A DNA stretch of 63,657 nt from Fibrobacter sp. (lineage in GTDB: Bacteria; Fibrobacterota; Fibrobacteria; Fibrobacterales; Fibrobacteraceae): the NCBI GenBank assembly GCA_024399015.1, contig JAKSIC010000016.1, positions 1 to 63,657 on the forward strand. The letters run 5' to 3'. The first letter of the stretch is position 1, and each line of letters opens with the position of its first letter. Both the position numbers and the translations under genes were made by a program. The notes under the pieces were generated by a model. It saw nothing but the letters and a program-made list of their open reading frames with translations, was not told where the DNA came from and ran no database searches. Shown piece after piece: positions 58,441-63,657 of this stretch.

Positions 58441-60729
58441 ATGAAAAACATGTTCAAGCGTTGTCTTGGGTTGACAGCAGCATTTGGTCTTGGCGTAAGT
58501 GCCCTGGCATATAACCCGATTTCTACCTATCATTACCTGGCTGACCCTGGTGCAGCCGCCGATGATGAATACTTTTACATCATTACGGACTCCGATGACC
58601 CGGCTCCGTACAATTCTAACGGTTATAAGATTTATGCCCTTTACGGCTTCCGCAGTAAGGACATGCAGAACTGGACTGACTTCGGTATCATCTATGATGC
58701 CCGTCAGATCAGCGGTATTAACGATATTTGGGCATCCGGCATTGCCGCAGATCCCAAGACTGGTAAGCTCTACATCGTGTTCCCCGATGGCGGTGGCGGC
58801 GGTATTGGCTATATCAAGGCCGATAGCATTGCCGGCCCGTGGTCCAACGCTGTAGGCCAGGGTAAGGATAAACTTGTTGGTGGTCGTGGCATTATCGGTT
58901 GCGATGGCGTTTCCTGGTGCTTTGACCCGGGTATCTTCATCGATGACGATGGTACTACCTATGTGACATGGGGTGGTGGCGAAAGCACTAGCCGTCCCAA
59001 TACCGATAACTTTGACGTGGTCAAGCTGAATGATGCCAAGGATGCTCCGGTGGGCAATGGCTCTCACGTGAAGGTGAACGGCCTTTCTACTCGTAAGATG
59101 TTGGAAGCTTCCTACATCCATAAGCATAAGGGTACCTACTATTTCTCCTACAGTACCGGTTGGCAGCAGGGCGCACCTACCATTGACTATGGTATGGGTT
59201 CTAGCCCTATGGGCCCCTTTACTTGGAAGGGCACCATCCTTGGTGACCCCAGCATGAATGGCAAAAGCATTAACGGTAACAACAACCATCACGGTATTGC
59301 CGAATTTAAGGGCCATTCCTACGTTGTTTATCATGACCGTCGTATTGCCAAGGGCCACGATGGCTTGGAAATCATCCCGGCTGATGACGGCATGGCAAAG
59401 CCGAACGAAGGTTACCATCGTAGCGTTTCCGTGGACGAAATGTTCTACAATGCCGATGGTACCATCAAGCAGGTGGTTTGCACCAACGAAGGTCCGAAGC
59501 AGATTGAAAACTTCGATCCGTATGATTGGTATCCGGCTCTGACCAGTTCCAAGCAGAGAGGTGTTCGTAGCCGTTCTCTCTGGGCTCCGGGTAAGGTTTC
59601 TGGTAGCCTTTTGCTGCCCCTTTCCACCAAGGAATCCTGGATCCGTGTTTCTGGCGTAGACTTCGGTACAGCAGCAACAGGTTTCGTTGTTGAAGCTGGT
59701 AGTACTGCCAATGGCAACAAGATTGAAATCCGCAAGGGTTCTGCAACCGGTACCTTGGCTGGTACTTGCGAACTTAAGAATACTGGTTCTAAGACCTCCT
59801 ATGCAGAAAACAAGTGCGAAGTCACAGGTCTTTCTGGCATTGTTGATCAGTTGTTCATGGTGTTCAAGGGTTCTCAGGACTCTACCATGGCCATCAAGGC
59901 ATGGGGCTTCGAAGGCAGTGGTACCACTCCTCCGGAACCGCAGAAGCCGTTTGGTGGCAAGGCATGGGCTATTCCGGGTAAGATCGAAATGGAAAACTTC
60001 GACGTCAGAGGCGTAGGCCGCGGTAGCGATATCGAATCCTACGAAGATAACGACGCTGAAAACCATGGTGATAGCGATTATCGTAAGGATGACGCTCCGT
60101 CTGTTGATCTTTACAAGAAGTCCAACAACCGCGTTGTCGTAGGCTACATCCAGAAGGGTGAATGGCTGGAATACACCGTGAACGTTGCAAAGTCTGGCGA
60201 CTACACCATGTTTGCTGCTGTAGCTTCCGATGGTGGCTCCTCCTTCAAGCTTTCTATGGATGGCAAGGACATCACCGAAGACGTGAAGGTTCCTGCAGCA
60301 AAGAAGGCTGAAGGCGAAGAACAGAACTTTGATGACTACAACAAGGTTCAGGCCAATGTGAAGCTGGAAGCTGGTGAACATATCCTCCGCTTCACCGCAA
60401 CTGCTGACTGGTTCGATATCGACTACATCAACTTCGTTTCCGGTTCTGGTGCTGATGATGATCAGCCGCTTCCGGGTGATTCCACCGTGGTTCCGGGCGA
60501 TACTACCGCTCCGGCAGACACTTCCCAGGCTATTGCGGGCTCTCTCCGCCTGGATATGAGCTCTGCAGCCATGTACGACGTGTTCGGCCTGAATGGTCAG
60601 AAGTTGGCTTCCTTCCGTGCAAACAGCTTCGCTGAAGCTCGTGACATGTGGAAGTCCTCTTCCAAGGGCGCTCAGGGCGTTAGCCTGATCCGCAACCGCA
60701 GCAACGGCGTTATCAAGAAAATCCACTAA
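58441..60729 (+). CDS. Secreted GH43 enzyme with CBM6 modules
   Basis: The 762-aa secreted enzyme has a signal peptide (to about A23) and a GH43 domain with D35 (YLADPGAAA), D162 (CFDPGIF) and E222 (LEASYIHKH). A degenerate CBM6-like region (about 370-495) is followed by a CBM6 (about 510-665, IEMENFDVRGVG ... WFDIDYINF), a Pro-rich linker and a tail YDVFGLNGQKLASF. The tail ends in KKIH without the usual GNY/GVY motif, so its sorting function is less sure. The next GH43, a clear paralogue of the same layout, follows after a 196-nt spacer. Probably an arabinofuranosidase or xylosidase acting on arabinoxylan. Confidence 0.9.
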   Translation: MKNMFKRCLGLTAAFGLGVSALAYNPISTYHYLADPGAAADDEYFYIITDSDDPAPYNSNGYKIYALYGFRSKDMQNWTDFGIIYDARQISGINDIWASGIAADPKTGKLYIVFPDGGGGGIGYIKADSIAGPWSNAVGQGKDKLVGGRGIIGCDGVSWCFDPGIFIDDDGTTYVTWGGGESTSRPNTDNFDVVKLNDAKDAPVGNGSHVKVNGLSTRKMLEASYIHKHKGTYYFSYSTGWQQGAPTIDYGMGSSPMGPFTWKGTILGDPSMNGKSINGNNNHHGIAEFKGHSYVVYHDRRIAKGHDGLEIIPADDGMAKPNEGYHRSVSVDEMFYNADGTIKQVVCTNEGPKQIENFDPYDWYPALTSSKQRGVRSRSLWAPGKVSGSLLLPLSTKESWIRVSGVDFGTAATGFVVEAGSTANGNKIEIRKGSATGTLAGTCELKNTGSKTSYAENKCEVTGLSGIVDQLFMVFKGSQDSTMAIKAWGFEGSGTTPPEPQKPFGGKAWAIPGKIEMENFDVRGVGRGSDIESYEDNDAENHGDSDYRKDDAPSVDLYKKSNNRVVVGYIQKGEWLEYTVNVAKSGDYTMFAAVASDGGSSFKLSMDGKDITEDVKVPAAKKAEGEEQNFDDYNKVQANVKLEAGEHILRFTATADWFDIDYINFVSGSGADDDQPLPGDSTVVPGDTTAPADTSQAIAGSLRLDMSSAAMYDVFGLNGQKLASFRANSFAEARDMWKSSSKGAQGVSLIRNRSNGVIKKIH

Positions 60730-60732
60730 AAA

Positions 60733-60795
60733 TCGTTAAAAACGGCGATTTTAGCCAAATTTTGGCTCCTGGGTCCATGCGACTCGGGAGCATTT
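60733..60795 (+). terminator. Hairpin series after first GH43-CBM6
   Basis: AAAATCG...CGATTTT, then AGCCAA-aatt-TTGGCT, then CTCC...GGAG. No strong T run; partial termination is possible. Confidence 0.4.
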
Positions 60796-60804
60796 CGTGC
60801 TTCC

Positions 60805-60823
60805 TATGGATAAAATGTCCATA
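60805..60823 (+). promoter_or_regulatory. TATGGA-N7-TCCATA palindrome
   Basis: Perfect 6-bp inverted repeat upstream of the second GH43-CBM6. A TGTCCATA half occurs also at 58337-58344, before the first GH43-CBM6. Confidence 0.45.
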
Positions 60824-60925
60824 AAAGGTTGTTTGCTTAGTTCGCTTTGGAATAATTATGGATTTAATTTAAAGATTAAGGGATTGGGTGGGGGATATAT
60901 TGTATCCAAATACTTCGGAGTGTGT

Positions 60926-63175
60926 ATGAATAAGAATTTTAAGAAAGCTCTACCGCGTGCTGTAGGTGCAACTCTTGTCGCTGGCCTCGCTACTTTTGGC
61001 CTCGCCGAAAATCCCATTTCCTCTTATCACTATCTGGCTGACCCGTCTGCCGCTTCCGATGGTGATACCTTCTATATCTTGACTGATACTGACGATATGT
61101 GCGTGAGCACGGACCCATTCCAGTACAACATCATTGGCTTGTATGCCTTCAGTTCCAAGGATATGGTGAACTGGACTGACCATGGCCTGATTTTCCAGTC
61201 AAAGCGTGAATTTGGCACTTACCCTGGTAATACTTGGGCATCTGGTATTGCCGTCCGTAACGGTCGCCCCTTTATCGTTTACCCTGATGGTGCAAGCGGC
61301 GTAGGTATGATTACCGCACCAAGCATTGACGGCCCCTATACCGACCCCATCAGGGAAGCCTACAATGTGAACTACATTGCTGCCAACTGGGGCGGCAGTG
61401 TGATTGGCGGTTGTGACGATATCGACCATTGTTTCGACCCGGGCATTTTCTTTGACGACGATGGCTCCGGCTACGTGATTTTCGGCGGCGGTTCCGCATC
61501 TTCTCAGAAACGTCCCATTGGAAACAACTTTGACCTTATCAAGTTCTCCGAAAGTAATGGCAAGGTGACCGTGGATAAGAATTCTCTCAAGAGAATTTCT
61601 GCGGAAAAGTCCTTTGAGGCTCCTTACATCCACAAGCATGGGGATTGGTACTATATCAGCTTCAATAATAGCAGCCAGGAAATTGGCTATGGTATGTCCA
61701 AGAATCCTGCTGGTCCTTACACCTATAAGGGAATTGCAATTGGCGCAGTGTGGCAGATCAACGACTGCGAAACCCATAGCTGCGATGGCGGTAATAACCA
61801 CCAGGGCTTTGCTGATTTCAAGGGCAAGACTTATGCGGTCTACCATGACCGTCGACTTGTCCGCGCTAAGGAACACCCCGCTTCTCTGGGTGTTGCTGAT
61901 CCGGAACCGGGTAACCACCGCAGCGTAAGTATCGATGAAATCACCTATGCAGCTGATGGCACCATCAATAAGCTGACCTTTACGAAGGAAGGCCCGAAGC
62001 AGGTTGGCAAATTTGACCCGTATAACACATACAAGGCTCTCACCAGCTCCAAGCAGCGTAACGTCCGTAGCCGTACCGACTGGACTAAGGGTCAGCCTGT
62101 TAAGCATGTGCTTACTCCGCTTGCAACCAAGGAATCCTGGATTCGCGTGACTGGCGTAGACTTCGGTAATGGTGCTGAAAATCTCCGCATCAAGGCTGCA
62201 AACGTTGGCGATGGCAACAAGATAGAAATCCGTAAGGGTAGCGTCTCCGGTACCTTGGCTGGTTCCTGCGAACTGGCAAAGACCAGCGGCTGGCAGGCTT
62301 ACACCGATAACGATTGCGCAATGACTGGCCTTACCGGCGTTGTCGATCAGTTGTTCATGATCTTTAAGGGCACTAAGGACTCTACCATGGGCATTCTGGA
62401 ATGGGAATTCCAGGGTACCAAGCGTGAACCGGAACCTCAGACTCCGTTTGGCGGCAAGGCAACTCCGATTCCGGGTAAGCTGGAAATGGAAAACTTTGAC
62501 GAACCGGGCTACGGCGCAGGTAACGATTCCTACTACGAAAACGATGAAGAAGACCATGGCGAAACCGAATACCGTAAGGGTACAGGCGTAGATATCTACA
62601 AGAAGGCTACCGGTTACATCGTTGGCTACAACCAGAAGGGTGAATGGCTTGAATACACAGTGAATGTTGCCAAGGATGGTGACTACACTATGTACGCTGC
62701 AGTTGCTTCTGCAAACGAAACTTCCGGCTTCCAGCTCTCCGTTGACGGCAAGGCTCTTACCGATACCATCATGGTTCCGAAGGCTGCATCTGGTGAAGAA
62801 AACTACGATGACTATAACAAGGTCAAGAGAAACATTTCTCTCACTGCTGGCTCTCATATCATCCGCTTCACCGTAACTGGCGACTGGATGGACATTGACT
62901 ACATCAACTTCCTCGAAGGTAAGGATGCTCCGGATACCGAACCTATTCCTGGCAAGGAAGAAGATCCGAGCCTCGCCATCGGCTCTGTCAAGTTTGACGT
63001 GGCCTCCGCTGCAGAATACAATGTCTTTGATCTCCAGGGTCATCTGAAGGGCTCTGTAAGCCTCACCGGCAAGAATGCGGTTCAGGCTCTGAATGCAGCC
63101 GGCTTCGCTAAGGGCGTGTACATGCTCAAGCAGGTTAGCGGCTCCAAGAAGATGCTGGTGAACTCTGCCAAGTAA
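60926..63175 (+). CDS. Secreted GH43 enzyme with CBM6 modules (paralogue)
   Basis: 749 aa from ATG 60926 (CGGAG in front). The ATG-less upstream extension to 60797 is rejected because it adds no signal-peptide sense. Signal peptide to about A27; GH43 with D39 (YLADPSAA), D171 (CFDPGIF) and E231 (FEAPYIHKH). A degenerate CBM6 (about 370-495) and CBM6 (510-655, LEMENFDEPGYG ... WMDIDYINF) follow, then a tail YNVFDLQGHLKGS ... KGVYMLKQV that is clearly sorting-like. It is the tandem copy of the gene at 58441 with matching domain borders. The active-site trio is intact in both. Specificity may differ because the loop after D39 differs (TDTDDMCVSTDPFQYN). Confidence 0.9.
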   Translation: MNKNFKKALPRAVGATLVAGLATFGLAENPISSYHYLADPSAASDGDTFYILTDTDDMCVSTDPFQYNIIGLYAFSSKDMVNWTDHGLIFQSKREFGTYPGNTWASGIAVRNGRPFIVYPDGASGVGMITAPSIDGPYTDPIREAYNVNYIAANWGGSVIGGCDDIDHCFDPGIFFDDDGSGYVIFGGGSASSQKRPIGNNFDLIKFSESNGKVTVDKNSLKRISAEKSFEAPYIHKHGDWYYISFNNSSQEIGYGMSKNPAGPYTYKGIAIGAVWQINDCETHSCDGGNNHQGFADFKGKTYAVYHDRRLVRAKEHPASLGVADPEPGNHRSVSIDEITYAADGTINKLTFTKEGPKQVGKFDPYNTYKALTSSKQRNVRSRTDWTKGQPVKHVLTPLATKESWIRVTGVDFGNGAENLRIKAANVGDGNKIEIRKGSVSGTLAGSCELAKTSGWQAYTDNDCAMTGLTGVVDQLFMIFKGTKDSTMGILEWEFQGTKREPEPQTPFGGKATPIPGKLEMENFDEPGYGAGNDSYYENDEEDHGETEYRKGTGVDIYKKATGYIVGYNQKGEWLEYTVNVAKDGDYTMYAAVASANETSGFQLSVDGKALTDTIMVPKAASGEENYDDYNKVKRNISLTAGSHIIRFTVTGDWMDIDYINFLEGKDAPDTEPIPGKEEDPSLAIGSVKFDVASAAEYNVFDLQGHLKGSVSLTGKNAVQALNAAGFAKGVYMLKQVSGSKKMLVNSAK

Positions 63176-63244
63176 TCTTGTTGGGTGGTCGCCCGCGCGG
63201 CGATAATACATTCGCCTGGTCGGACCTTCTAGCTTACGAAAATT

Positions 63245-63276
63245 AAAAGACCTCCCGATGTTCGGGAGGTTCTTTT
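63245..63276 (+). terminator. Terminator of second GH43-CBM6
   Basis: ACCTCCCG-atgtt-CGGGAGGT stem followed by TCTTTTG. Confidence 0.85.
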
Positions 63277-63290
63277 GTGCTTTCTAAATC

Positions 63291-63323
63291 GTCATCCTGG
63301 AGCCTCGTTGAGGCAATAGGATC
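63291..63323. repeat. GTCATCCTGG...GGATC element
   Basis: GTCATCCTGGA then hairpin GCCTC-gtt-GAGGC (63302-63314), ending AATAGGATC. Third variant of the family. Confidence 0.7.
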
Positions 63324-63330
63324 AAAAAAG

Positions 63331-63358
63331 AAAAACTCAGCATTTCTGCTGAGTTTTT
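63331..63358 (-). terminator. Terminator of tRNA-Leu
   Basis: On the minus strand, AAAAACTCAGC-N6-GCTGAGTTTTT immediately downstream of tRNA-Leu. Confidence 0.88.
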
Positions 63359-63362
63359 CTTC

Positions 63363-63446
63363 TGCGGTCGGACAGACTTGAACTGTCATGGGATCGCTCC
63401 CACTAGCACCTCAAGCTAGCGTGTCTACCAATTCCACCACGACCGC
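63363..63446 (-). tRNA. tRNA-Leu (anticodon GAG)
   Basis: The 84-nt minus-strand gene has a 7-bp acceptor stem GCGGTCG/CGACCGC and the D-arm TGGTAGACACG. Its anticodon stem is CTAGC/GCTAG around loop TTGAGGT (anticodon GAG, reads CUC/CUU). The long variable arm is TGGGAGCGATCCCA, as in class II tRNAs, and the T arm GACAG-TTCAAGT-CTGTC. CCA is not encoded. Followed by its own terminator. Confidence 0.95.
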
Positions 63447-63609
63447 GAGGTCCTTAACGGAACGGCACAAAGATAACAACATTTTGATTTTTTGTAAATG
63501 TGAAGGGGAGAATCTTTCTGAAAAAATCTTTGGTAAAAGTCCGCAAAATGAAACTGTGGGAAAGCATAGTCGTGAAATTTTTGCAGAAAACAAAGTTTGC
63601 AAAAAAAAG

Positions 63610-63637
63610 AAAAACTCAGCATTTCTGCTGAGTTTTT
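63610..63637 (-). terminator. Terminator of second, truncated tRNA
   Basis: Identical hairpin to the one at 63331-63358, positioned 279 bp away. Confidence 0.85.
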
Positions 63638-63641
63638 CTTC

Positions 63642-63657
63642 TGCGGTCGGACAGACT
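63642..63657 (-). tRNA. Partial tRNA, probably tRNA-Leu (cut by window end)
   Basis: The last 16 nt of the window repeat the 3' acceptor/T-arm sequence of the tRNA at 63363 exactly, 279 bp further on, behind an identical terminator. The anticodon lies outside. Confidence 0.7.

Noticed and set aside
60797-60925. N-terminal extension of the second GH43-CBM6 enzyme
   Set aside because: It would place about 43 residues before a perfect signal peptide; the ribosome-binding site fits ATG 60926.

Overview
The window almost certainly comes from a Fibrobacter-type bacterium (Fibrobacterota, the fibre-degrading rumen and gut group). The strongest evidence is three proteins built from the FISUMP domain (Fibrobacter succinogenes major paralogous domain). 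Supporting evidence is a set of secreted plant-wall enzymes with Ser-rich linkers and C-terminal sorting-like domains, the DapL route to meso-diaminopimelate, and topoisomerase subunits that look Bacteroidetes-like. No prophage, complete insertion sequence or CRISPR array is visible.

Layout. 1-4.5 kb: the motor subunit of a type I restriction system (its HsdM/HsdS partners are not in the window), a YgjP-like metallopeptidase and a DUF6933-like protein, then a decayed Rpn-type transposase/nuclease tail. 5-11 kb: dapF, dapL, a GAF-AAA-Fis sigma-54 activator and nadE. dapF has a consensus -24/-12 promoter with three 17-bp palindromes upstream. 11-15.5 kb: two FISUMP lipoproteins and a TPR protein. 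15.6-20 kb: parC and parE on the minus strand. 20.3-27 kb: secreted esterase, histidine-phosphatase lipoprotein and two GH43 enzymes. 27.1-35.1 kb: a tightly packed operon of lipoprotein, sugar-nucleotide epimerase, GT2, MoxR ATPase, DUF58, transglutaminase and FISUMP lipoprotein. 35-51 kb: mostly housekeeping (putP, trmO, rpsO-pnp, HD-GYP, tcdA, ispG, serA, acyl-CoA synthetase) plus a 90-aa protein that is little more than a sorting domain. 51.5-63 kb: PL1 pectate lyase, GH5-CBM11 glucanase, tgt, two tandem GH43-CBM6 enzymes, then tRNA-Leu(GAG) and the start of a second tRNA with the same 3' end.

How it fits together. The secreted enzymes (esterase, four GH43, PL1, GH5) form an extracellular programme against pectin, arabinan/arabinoxylan and beta-glucan. 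Their linkers and C-terminal domains suggest surface display, and several have palindromic or repeated candidate operators upstream.

The most interesting non-coding signals are four. (1) The sigma-54 and triple-palindrome control region of dapF, with a likely cognate activator two genes downstream. (2) A dispersed palindromic element of the form GTCAT...hairpin...GGATC that lies in intergenic DNA, encodes the VIPGTDPGS linkers of FISUMP proteins, and in a variant form supplies the start codon of the DUF58 gene. (3) Heptanucleotide tandem arrays, often around a GC-rich hairpin, at five loci. (4) The stand-alone sorting-domain protein. All assignments come from reading the sequence; no database search was run.
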